Under the pieces are notes generated by a model. The model ran no database searches, had not been told where the DNA came from, and saw only the letters and a list, made by a program, of their open reading frames with translations. Positions 54,518 through 64,000 of a stretch of DNA of 64,000 nt are shown in pieces (positions within the stretch are counted from its first letter, which is position 1; each line of letters starts with the position of its first letter). Position numbers and translations under genes: made by a program. The stretch is from Ceratotherium simum simum. Taxonomy: Eukaryota > Chordata > Mammalia > Perissodactyla > Rhinocerotidae. Where the stretch lies: the NCBI RefSeq assembly GCF_000283155.1, contig NW_004454195.1:1532314-1596313 (forward strand). Direction: 5' to 3'.

Positions 54518-54767
54518 GCCTCAGGTTTGCTTTCCAAACAACACCAACATCATCATGCCATTTAGAAAATGGATACTCTCAGGTAGACTTTATTCTTTCT
54601 TGGGAGAATGCTTGATTTGATTATCAAGGTATTGAAATACCAGTAATTGGAATTAGAGGCTCCTTTCCCATTGTTTCAAATTTACCAAATTAAAGGGCTT
54701 TCATCTGTTTTGTGACTATGCCTTCTTGACAGCCAGTGTGGTCTATGTTAGTAGAAATAGCTGGATG

Positions 54768-54824
54768 GATAATAATAGTAATGATAACTATAACAATTAT
54801 GATGATGATAATAATAATAGAAAA
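54768..54824. repeat. (AAT/ATG)n simple repeat
   Basis: Degenerate trinucleotide run 'ataataatagtaatgataac…gatgatgataataataatag'. Confidence 0.9.
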
Positions 54825-56542
54825 AAGGAAAACAGTGTCATGCACAGTGGAGGCCCTTGGCCAGCTTTCAAGAACAGAACAGAATTCATGTGTGGGAGGA
54901 AACAGTTCCCCAGGTGATGGTCAGTCAGTAGTTTCACAGCCAAAATTACTCCTTAGTACAAATTAAAGCTGCAATTGCTTGCTTTCCTTAGAAGCACAAG
55001 CCCTAACCCCCTCCATTTTCAGCGCTGCTCAGTAATCTGTTGTCAAGTGCAGTGATGAGAATAATAAAACACCACTAGTTCACAATTATATGTGCAAAGT
55101 ATTTCTCAGGCTCATATATACCCAGGACACTTACATGCCTTTTAAAATCTCACTTCTAGAAAGATCACAGGAAACTGCAAAGCTTTTGCCAGATCTTCAC
55201 ATGTTCCCTGGAGCTGGTACAGTGCAGTATAGCATGAGAATTCTTCTCCTAGCCTAGATTACTGTATCTAGGAAAGTTGTTTCAACCTTCCCAAAGGAGG
55301 AGAACTCTCCCAAATGGAGATGCACTGGCAAAAGGAAGTCCACTCTACCATTAGCTGCCTGTTGCTCTTAAAGAGACCAACAGATGCTTGGGAAAAAATG
55401 CCACTTACTTTTGAACCAAACCTCTCTCCTTTCCCCAAGCCAAGTACGTTAGCACTTTTTCCCTTTCAAAGGGAACTTCAGCTCAGAGAAAGCAAGAGAA
55501 CTGCAAAAGATTTATCAAAAAAAGAATTGTAAGTAGAATAGATGCCCACTTTCTGTCTTTCTGTGTAGACTGCTTATGAAGCCAAGGTAAATATTTTTTT
55601 AAAGGTAAACAATTAGTCAATCTGTTGTAATCTGGTGTATTTTGATGTTGTTTACTGAATTACATTTGCCCTTTCCAAAATTAAAAGAACAGAAGAAGAG
55701 ATTAAATTAAGGTTATGCACAAAGCCAATATATCTTGAAAGTTCAGACTGGTTAAGTCATACTCTCTACGGAAAAAGTATTGAGAAACAGAACATGCAAG
55801 TGTACGTGCCTTGGCTAGGAAGAGTGGGAGCTTTTTGTTTGATTATGCCACATTTTGTATCATATAAATATAACAATTATTATTTAGCTGTGTTGGACCT
55901 GTCTCAAAAACAACCATATCTGGGGTTCTCAAGTGGACCCAAGAAATGGGATTGGAAGGGATAGGAAGAGGCTGCCCTAGTTTCCTAGGTTGAAAAAGAG
56001 TTGGTCACTCTTTGCTTTTGCAATTTGCCGAGATTGCCTGGATCAATTTTCCATCCTGGATTCCTAGATAAATGCTTTGGTTGGCAGTCATTTTTCTACT
56101 TTGTCTGTCACAAAGTCTGGAGCAGACAAGACCTCCCCACGGTAATTCATGCCTGTGTGACCGAGGCCTTGGAATACTGCAAAACATTCGCTTCCCATAG
56201 ATGTCTAGGAAGCTTTCTTTGGCTGGTGCCAAAGAGATGGTGTCATTTCAGGTTCACAAACTAAAATAGCACATTGCACTAAAGCCATGCAGGCTGTCTT
56301 AGCCACCAGTCTACCCCTTCTGATTTATGGCCTCCAGTGACCTCAGAATGACCTATTTAGATCAGGCCAAAGCTAAAAGGGGCCCGATATTAAAATAAAG
56401 CATTTTAAATGCTCATTTAATATCTCTATGAGCAGCCAGCCAAGTCTTTTTAGGAATGGTATGAGACATATTTGAGTGTGTATTCTATGGGACTTGAGTT
56501 GAAAATCAAAACAAGTATATGCATACCCATTGTATGTGTAGC

Positions 56543-56545
<3 letters not shown>
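54825..56545. other. About 1.7 kb unique sequence, no gene seen
   Basis: No transposon recognised. The plus frame 56001-56264 (87 codons, rich in Phe, Cys and Trp) has no known domain. 56270-56440 has AT-rich near-palindromic 'aaagcattttaaatgctcattt' and could be regulatory. Confidence 0.4.

Positions 56546-56546
<1 letters not shown>

Positions 56547-56580
<34 letters not shown>
56547..56580. repeat. (CA)n microsatellite
   Basis: About 17 clean CA units; the minus frames translate it as Cys-Val. Confidence 0.98.
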
Positions 56581-56583
<3 letters not shown>

Positions 56584-58659
56584 CAGAAAGCTTTTTAAAG
56601 AAAAATAAATGTGTTGTTGTTATGACCAAAAGAGTGAAATAAATTGGAAGCATTGCCCTTCCTCCTTGATAGAAGTCACTTCACTTACTCAGGTCAACAT
56701 ATTGACTCAAGAGATGTAATTTACCCAGCTAACTGTGCCTCACGTGTTTTATTGTGCTTAGCAAGTGTCAGCTTATTCAACCTCTCGTTTATTTTTGGAT
56801 GACTCAATTTCGCCTGTGGATTGTTTGCCAAAGAGCTGGGATGTTTAATGAAGATATTTACAATTCAGTGGATTTCAGAAGAGATTTTAAAGAAGGAAAA
56901 GATATTAGTTGAGTCAAATTGAAATGACTTTTCAAGTACCAGAAGAAAGACAGAGAAGAGTTGGAGAGGAAGAAAAAAAATAGTGACTGGTCTTAGCAAG
57001 TGAAAATGGAGAAAAGAAACTGAAACCAGAAATGCACGTGCTGGTGGGATATTGAACATTCTCGTACTTCCTCAATATTCAGTATGTTCTAGGCTGCACT
57101 GGGGACTGGTTTCTGGGGAGCTTGAAACGTCAGCCTGGCTGATTAGGAGGGTGATGATTCTACCGCATCTTTATACCCCAGAGTGAAGGAGGAATTTGTT
57201 GGGTATCTGAACTATTCAATCTGTTGATAACCAAACCAGGTCATTTAAGCTGAAAAACCACTTCACTTTGTGCTGTGTAGACAGAGTATATCTCATCAGT
57301 CATCTAGAATTTTCACTTCAAGAAAAACAGAATAGTCAACTTGATCGTTTTTAGATATTTTTAAGAGAAAGATTTTGAACTATGCTGGGATAGCAATCAA
57401 AAGGCAGATATAATGACCAGTTTTACTCCAGAAGGCAAATTAATAATAATTTATATTATCATCATTCCTTCACATGTGGACTTTCCATACCTTATGATTT
57501 TTCATGCCTCAACTTGCTTAACAGGCAGAAGACACTTAAAGATCAATGATGGATACAGAGTAAAAATTTGGACCTTAAAATATAAAAGTGAGGAAAATGT
57601 GAACTTTTGGAGGGGAGAGATGTCTCTTTTCTCAATTGAGGGAAAGGGAAAACACTTGCGTCAAGCTTTGTAAAGATTTTCATTAATAGAGAACCTGGTA
57701 AACAGAGAAAAGATCCTGAGAGTATTTTGTCTTCTCCTGTATTATGAGGTTTAACCCTAGGAAATAATCATTCCTAAATGAAATAAATAGAAAAAGAACA
57801 AGTTGCTGACTTCTGGAAAGTGAGGTTATGGTGCCATCTTTTCACTGCAAATTTTTCCTTCCTAGTCTTTGGATCATTGGGAGTTAAAAGTTTAAATATT
57901 TATACTATATAACTCAAACAGCAACAGAGGAAGACCAGCTGGTCATTCTCCATCTTGACTTCATTCTAAACTGTCCACTCAGAGTAAGAAGGAGTGAGCT
58001 GAGAAACAGGAAGGAGATAACTTGACTTTCAGATCACACATTGAGTCAGCTGGCTGAGCAGTTGAGTATAATTTTTTTTTCTCTATAAATTGGCATTTAG
58101 AAAACTCTGAGGTGGAATAAATAAGAAAACATATTTTATGGTGAGATTTTTCTTCCTATTTATAACAGCACAATGAAGTGAAAGAATAGTTTTTGGAGAA
58201 AAGCATGTCAAAGAATCAAATATGCAGACATGATTTGTAGAAGGCACTCAACCACATTCAGAGATATTACATGACTGAAATATTAGGAAAAACAAACTCT
58301 TTTCCTTCAACTTCTGGTTTAGATGCTGAGGGGTACCAAGGATATCTTTAGGGGGATGTCCTCAGTCCTCCATTAATCTCAATTAGCATCTCTAAAAACT
58401 GAAAAATAAATTAAAATTTTAAATTTTAATATAAAGCATGATAAAAAAAACTTCTTCAGAAAACATTGCTATTTTGAATGATCTGCACTCTACAATCTGA
58501 GTAAAAAATCGTATGCTTGCTCTGCAAACAGCTTCCAGAGGAGGGGCAGACCCCTTTTCTGACCATATTGTATGAAATACTTTGCATATTAAAATTCTGG
58601 AGCCACAAATTAAATTGTTTTTAAATTTATTTTATTTTTACCACTCAGATTTCCAAACT
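56581..58659. other. About 2 kb AT-rich unique sequence, no gene seen
   Basis: I recognise no exon and no mobile element here. A T-run lies at 58071-58080 and AT-rich self-complementary text at 58410-58432 ('taaaattttaaattttaat'). Confidence 0.4.
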
Positions 58660-58990
58660 GAGGGAAGGTAGCATAGTAGAAAGAGCGAAATATTTGGACT
58701 CAAAAGACGTAGTTCAACTTACTAATAGTTTGACTTTAGGCAAGTTACCTAACCTTTCAGAAGTTTTACTTTCCTTCTTCTACATGAGGATGATGATAAT
58801 TATAGTGATGATGATGATGGCGATAATGATGGTGGTGGTGGTAGTGGTGGTGATAATGGTTATAGTAATGATGATGGTGGTTGGTGGTGGTGGCGGCAGT
58901 GGTGATGGTGGTGGTGATGGTGGTGATGGTGGTGGTGGTCATCTCCTCAAAAAATTGCTGTGAAGTTAAAGCAGAAAAGGTATGAGGTAA
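58660..58990 (+). repeat. MIR SINE interrupted by an expanded repeat
   Basis: MIR text 'ggtagcatagtagaaagagcg', 'tgactttaggcaagttacctaacctttcag' leads into the repeat at 58786, and the MIR 3' side resumes at 58940 as 'catctcctcaaaaaattgctgtgaagttaaagcag'. Confidence 0.8.
58786..58940. repeat. (GATGGTGGT)n-like minisatellite
   Basis: About 155 bp of degenerate GAT, GGT and AAT triplets, purine/T only on this strand. It gives spurious Met/Val/Gly and Thr/His frames (58694-59014). Confidence 0.95.
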
Positions 58991-59018
58991 TAGAAAACAA
59001 TTAAGAGTATACAATATA

Positions 59019-59225
59019 GGGCCGGCCCCGTGGCTTAGCGGTTAAGTGTGTGTGCTCCGCTGCTGGCGGCCCGGGTTCGGATCCCGGGCGCGCACCGACA
59101 CACAGTTTCTCCGGCCATGCTGAGGCCGCGTCCCACATACAGCAGCTAGAAGGATGTGCAGCTATGACATACAACTATCTACTGGGGCTTTGGGGGAAAA
59201 ATAAATAAATAAAATTATAAAAAAA
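59019..59225 (+). repeat. Young ERE-type SINE, tail-less form
   Basis: Same subfamily as 39591-39803, with about a dozen differences over 200 bp, many at CpG. A box TGGCTTAGCGG (59031-59041), B box GGTTCGGATCC (59074-59084), same AAATAAATAAATAAAATTATAAA tail. 16-bp duplication AAGAGT(A/G)TACAATATA at 59003-59018 and 59226-59241 with one mismatch. Confidence 0.97.
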
Positions 59226-59241
59226 AAGAGTGTACAATATA

Positions 59242-60480
59242 AATGTCAGTTATTATTTCACTGTGATTTCTGACCTGTCCCAGCCTCCCTAATCTGTACA
59301 ATTCCACTCTTCTACTTCTGGCCTTTGATTAACAAAGACACAGGCTGATTAGAGCAGAGCTATTGAGACTGCTCACTTCAAATGCTTTCCTGGGAATATA
59401 GAGGTGCCTCTGGCTCATGACTTAGCAAGCCTGGCTGCGGTCTGATCTCCACCATGTGACCAAGGCAGGGCTCAGAAAAACCCCATTGCTTGGCACAGAA
59501 TAAGTATATGATTTCCTACTCATTTTCTATTGCTTTAACCAATCTGATCTCCCTCTGAAAATACTTTGGGTATCAGCAATATAAGATATGGCAGTTTTCT
59601 TGTGGAGAGAGTCCCCTTGTCTTGGTCAGAAGTGCTGAAAGTGAAGAATCATACCTTTAACAGTATCTTTAACAATACACAGACCCTATTTCCTGAGTAA
59701 ATATTTACTTGCAGTAAACACATCACAGTTACTGCCTCCCCCATCACCATTTTACAGAGTTCTTTTGAAAAGGTAATCTGAGAAAGGCTGGACTTTAAGA
59801 TTTGTTAAAGCATTTCTACTTTAAAGATAGCACCTACTGAAATTTGAATTATATACATGTTGCATTTTAGGACAGTAATTAAGATTTTAAATGAAGCCTC
59901 TACTCCTCTCTAGTGGTGTGTTTTTTTTGTTTTGTTTTTACTTCCATTGCCTTTTAAATATTTTCTATGGTAAACCTCCCGGAGAAAATCATGATAGCCT
60001 GTTTATGTGTCTTTGCGTGTAAAAATATTAATGTGCATACACATGTACAGGAGGACAAACATTAGTTCAATTGCTTAATAATAATACAAATGGGGCAGAG
60101 AGCAAGTTAATAGGATCAACCCACTGGGAACTAATCAACATTCAATAGAAGTTATGATCAGGGCACATAACTGGTCAGTTAGGTCAGAAATGGTACCAGC
60201 TGCAGGAGGGTAGACTAGGAATGAACCAACCCAAATCCTCCCACTCCTGGAAAGACAACTGATGGTGGGTCAGAGCATCATCTTCTGTATGAGAGAAGAC
60301 AACACATATTGTTATTTACAACATGGACTGCAGTGCACAGGACAGAAAAAAGCCCTGTGCATCTTCCTAACATTGATGATACACCAGAAAGACAGATGTT
60401 TGTGCCTTTATAACCTACAAGGCAACGCTGAGGATTGCACACACTGAGTCGGTAGCTCTCCGCCCTCCTCTTGGCCTAGA
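59242..60480. other. No gene seen
   Basis: About 1.2 kb, AT-rich in part. Plus frame 60262-60447 (61 codons) unrecognised. Confidence 0.4.
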
Positions 60481-60484
60481 CAGG

Positions 60485-60681
60485 AGTGAGCAAACCATGG
60501 CCTGCAGGCCAAACCCAGCCCACTGCCTGCTTTTGTACAGCCTGCCAGGTAAGAAAAGTTTTTACAGATGAACATTTGCAATCAATTTGATGATAGGGAA
60601 CACTAACCTTGAACTCCAATTAAGCAAAATGTTATCCCAAAGAAAGAGAATTCCATTCTCCTCCTTAGTAGACTGGTATTA

Positions 60682-60714
<33 letters not shown>

Positions 60715-60890
60715 CTCAATTATTATTGTATTTTTAATTTTGTCAATAAAAAATATGTGAAATTTTGTTTTCTCTCTTGTTATATGTAAGTACATAATTT
60801 CCTCATTTTTACCTCTTGGCTTCCAAAGCCTAAAATACTTGCTATCTGGCTCTTTACAGAAAAAGCTTGCTGTCCTCTGGTCTAGGTCAT
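60485..60890. mobile_element. hAT-type DNA transposon remnant
   Basis: 'gagcaaaccatggcctgcaggccaaacccagcccactgcctgcttttgtacagcctgcc' at the left and 'aagcctaaaatacttgctatctggctctttacagaaaaagcttgctgtcctctggtctag' at the right are the two ends of a common mammalian hAT nonautonomous family. The interior is shortened and replaced by a 30-bp poly-A (60683-60712). Subfamily not named. Confidence 0.75.
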
Positions 60891-61855
60891 CAACTTCCAA
60901 ATCATTTTGCCTCTTAAGGCCATTGGGAGTTTCTTAACCATCTCACCCACTAGCTGTTCCCCTTTTCACGTCTGCTAGGAGGGTCTTATTGTTTTTAAAT
61001 CCCCATTTAAGAGGGGCTTCATCCTCTCTTATTGTTATTTAAATATTGTTTTAAGAGAATATATGTTACCATATTACAATCCTCTGTAATACCAACTGGA
61101 AGGATAATGAAAAATTATTGGTCCAAGACAAAAACCAAGTGAGAACGCCCTGGGTTGGGGGAGTAGAGGGCAGAGAAGGCAACATCACATAAGGGAGAAA
61201 CACAGTAGGACTGAGGATCTATTCTCTCAGCCCATCAGTGAATCAGATGAGAGGAGGTTGCACACAGGTGGTGTGCAGTGTCCTTCCCACTTACACCTCT
61301 GCATCATTTCAAAGGACTCTCCTCGCCATTTGACTCTGGTTTCACATGTCTCGGAGATCTAAAGCCCTTGGACCTCCTTGTAAGGAATGACTGATGCTTG
61401 TGCATGATTCAAGGCTGTCTCCTTGGCTTTTCCATACACACACACACACCACGTCTCCTAATTCACCAAGGAATGATGGTGCCAGGCCTCAGGGGGCATC
61501 ACCCAAAGAAACCACCAATTGGAAATACGTCACCTTTACGTTAGGAGATTACATGGGATTAGCAGAGCTTTGATGGTTCCAAAACAGTGCTGGCTCTTGC
61601 CCACTGCCCTTCATCTATAAGGCAGACCAGCGTGTGTCCACTCAGTCTGCATGTTAATTCGAGGACAAGGAAACCTTTTCAAAACAGGCATGAAGGAGAG
61701 AATGAAAAGCACCGCCACACACACCCATGCGCATTTGGTGGGGGCCAGCCAGCTCCTGGTTGCTAAGCATTAGAAAAAGCAGGAATGTTTAGCTCTATTA
61801 GGCATCTCTAATCAGTTCTAACTTGCTGGAAGGGAAAAATATCTTGTTATTAAAC
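60891..61855. other. Unique sequence, no gene seen
   Basis: No mobile element recognised apart from a short (CA) run at 61435-61449. 61450-61700 is repeat-free and of mixed composition. Confidence 0.4.
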
Positions 61856-61864
61856 AGAGTTAGG

Positions 61865-62501
61865 GAGCCATTGTCCATTATTGGTAAGAATAGAAAATGG
61901 GTGCAGCTCCTATGGAAAACGACATGGAAGTTCCTCAAAAAATTAAAAATAGAATTACCATATCATCCAGGAATTCCTCTTCTGGCTATATACCCAAAAG
62001 AATTGAAAGCAAGATCTTGAAGAGATATTTGTACACTCATGTTCATAGCAACATCATTCACAATAGCCAAAATGTGGAAGCAATCCAAGTGTCCATCAAC
62101 AGATAAATGGACAAACAAAATGTGGTATATACATACAATAAAATATTACTCAGCCTTAAAAAGGAAGGAAATTCTCACACATGCTATAACATGGAGGAAC
62201 CTAAGGACATTAAGCTAGGTGAAGGAAGCCAATCACAAGAAAACAAATACTGTAGGATTCCACTTATATGAGATATCTAGAGTCGTCAGATTCACAGAGA
62301 CAGAAAACAGAGTGGTGGTTGCCAGAGGTTGGAGAGAGGGGAAAATGGGGAGTTTTTGTTTAATGGGCATAGTGTTTCAGTTTTGTAAGATGAAAAGAGT
62401 TCTAGAGATGAGTTGTACAGCAATGTGAATGTACTTGATGCTACACACTTAAAAATTATTACAATGGTAAATCTTATGTTGTATGTATTTTACAATTTTA
62501 C

Positions 62502-62559
<58 letters not shown>

Positions 62560-62579
62560 CTCCATATTTTTTTTAAAAA
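61865..62579 (+). mobile_element. LINE-1 3' fragment with (CA)n tail and target duplication
   Basis: Sense L1 ORF2 end ('gaattaccatatcatccaggaattcctcttctggctatatacccaaaagaattg', 'caatccaagtgtccatcaacagataaatgg') and 3' UTR ('agagtggtggttgccagaggttggagagagggg', 'gctacacacttaaaaattattacaatggtaaatcttatg'). The tail includes a (CA)n run at 62511-62557. A 9-bp duplication, AGAGTTAGG, at 61856-61864 and 62580-62588 brackets it. Confidence 0.93.
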
Positions 62580-62588
62580 AGAGTTAGG

Positions 62589-62974
62589 AATGAGTACACT
62601 GAAAACCAGGAAAGTACCGGGCAGTTCCTGAAAGTCTGCAGGGCAGTTGCTTTTTCTTGAGCCATGTCAATCTAACAGAAGGGAACCAGATCTCCATGTG
62701 AGATAGAAGTGGTTCCAGGGAGCTGATCTGACCAAGGCTGAGCATATCTGACACAATCTTAGAAAGACTGTTTTCTTCATAACAGGGTGTGTAAGAGTTA
62801 GATATGAGAATTCTTTCTACCAATTTCTACCTAGTTGGGAATCAGTTTTAGACTCGCTGCATAAATACTTTGAGATTAGCGCTCACTGAGGCTCCTCTAG
62901 AAAGGAGTAGCATAATTAGAAGATGCAGCCCCCTCAGGAGCTTATGAACCATTTAGGGATATAAGATTTATTTT
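62589..62974. other. No gene seen
   Basis: Minus frame 62584-62823 (79 codons) unrecognised. No repeat seen. Confidence 0.4.
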
Positions 62975-63830
62975 TTTCATTTGTTCAAAGAATATCTGTT
63001 GAATGTCTACTATGTGCTAGGTTTAGTTCTATTTAGCTCTTGGGATCAGCAGTGACTATAACAAAGCCCCAGCCCTTGTGAAGTTATATTACAGTGGAGG
63101 AAGACAGACAGTAGAAAAACAAGTGAAAATATGATGTGTCAGATGGAGAGAAGTATTATGGAGAAAAATTAAGTGCAGGATGAGAAGAATAGGGCACAGA
63201 GTTCGGGGAAGGCTTTAATGACAAATGCCCAGAGGCTTGAAGGAACTGCAGGTCTGACCTGGACGTCTGGAGGAGAACGTTCCAGGAAGAACCAAGAGGC
63301 CAGTGCGGTTGCAGCACAAAGTGAGCAAGGCGGAGAGCAGAAGATGAGATCCAAGAGGTTTCTGGGGGGTCCAGCTCTCGTAAAGCATTATAGGCTGTTG
63401 TAACGATTTGAGTTATTGCTCTATGGGGGATGGGGAGCCATTGGCAGGTGTTGAGCAAAGTAACGTAATGTGATTAGCCTTTCAAAAGGATCAGTCTGAC
63501 TGTTGTCTTGAAAATAAAGATGGGGGCATTAAAGGCAAAAGCAGGGAGGCTAGTTAGGTGAGTATTGCAATAATCCAGAAGAGAGTTGATGGGGACCTTA
63601 CCAGGCCTGATACTGATTGAATTATGGAGGTAAGGGGGAAAAATGCGGCAAGGATTACTCCAAGGCTTTGGCCCAAGCATCTGAAAGGATGACGCTGCTC
63701 TTTACTGAGATGAGGAAAGCTACTGGAGGATTAGGCTGGGGAGTGGGGAGAAATATTGCCGTGATGGGGAATCAGGAGTCCAGTTTTGAACAGCTGGGTT
63801 TACAATAGAGATATAAATAGTGGAAGATTT
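62975..63830 (-). mobile_element. LINE-2 (L2), longest copy in the window
   Basis: Antisense L2 over about 850 bp in order: 'gaatgtctactatgtgctagg', 'gcccttgtgaagttatattacagtgg', 'agcattataggctgttgtaacgatttgagttattgctc', 'ggggagccattggcaggtgttgagcaaagtaacg', 'gtattgcaataatccagaagagag', 'ggattactccaaggctttgg', 'gagatgaggaaagctactggagg', 'gagtccagttttgaac'. Small frames are LINE decay products. Confidence 0.9.
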
Positions 63831-64000
63831 CATGAAGTCCCACTCCAAGTACCCAGCGTAGTGGGCACTCAGGAAATATCTGTTGAAATGTTGATGATAA
63901 AGCAGTATATACATAAGTGAAAATTATTGATAGATTTATCTCTAGGTTATGGGTATTGGGCTATATAACCTATAAGGGCTGTTCCATAAGACCAGACGTT
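63831..64000. other. Window end, no gene seen
   Basis: 'gtacccagcgtagtgggcactcaggaaatatctgttgaaatgttgatg' at 63851-63898 looks like another L2 3' tail; the rest is unassigned. Confidence 0.35.

Noticed and set aside
58694..58963. Met/Val/Gly-rich 89-codon frame and the Thr/His-rich opposite frame
   Set aside because: Pure translation of the GAT/GGT repeat inside a MIR.

Overview
This is mammalian nuclear DNA, almost certainly from an odd-toed ungulate (Perissodactyla). The main evidence is eleven copies of the ERE-type tRNA-derived SINE, recognised by its GGCCGGCCC start, Pol III A and B boxes, and the 'catacaactatctactggggctttgggg' block (positions given in the features). Two young copies end in an AAATAAATAAAATTATAAA tail that I associate with rhinoceros rather than horse; that species call is inference from memory.

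I find no convincing protein-coding gene. All open reading frames are short, and most lie inside LINE-1, SINE or microsatellite sequence. Two stretches deserve a gene check: a coding-like, possibly retrocopied segment at 51053-51619, and a possible untranslated exon bounded by good splice signals at 34356-34585. The window looks like intergenic or deep intronic sequence.

Layout: 0-12 kb holds MIR fragments, young EREs (223-539, 7324-7626), three L1 pieces on the minus strand and a small perfect hairpin at 6.1 kb. 12-20 kb holds MIR, L2, two MER5-like elements, a striking triple inverted repeat (14573-14669), a three-layer nest of transposons (MER20 split by a small hAT element and by an ERE, 16165-16842), a possible conserved element (18.4-18.7 kb) next to twin palindromes, and an MLT1 LTR. 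20-33 kb holds a mosaic L1, L2, a second MLT1, a longer L1 3' part, two EREs inserted in older repeats, and a 100-N assembly gap inside one ERE. 33-40 kb is relatively repeat-poor, with one hAT element inside an L2 remnant and pyrimidine tracts. 40-48 kb holds a 5' L1 segment of about 2.4 kb, a 568-bp solo retroviral LTR with a perfect 4-bp target duplication, and an MLT1 that split a MIR. 48-64 kb holds four L1 pieces, a run of three MIRs, microsatellites (one grown inside a MIR), a young ERE, a hAT remnant and a terminal L2.

The mobile elements do not form a joint system. Their nesting gives a relative history: L2 and MIR oldest, then MER5/MER20/hAT and MLT1, then L1M-type LINEs and the retroviral LTR, then ERE and one very short recent L1. 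I did not find a new biological system. The most unusual features are the three-copy perfect inverted repeat at 14.6 kb and the modular 3' ends of the ERE copies. Family names come from recognising sequence by eye, not from a database search.
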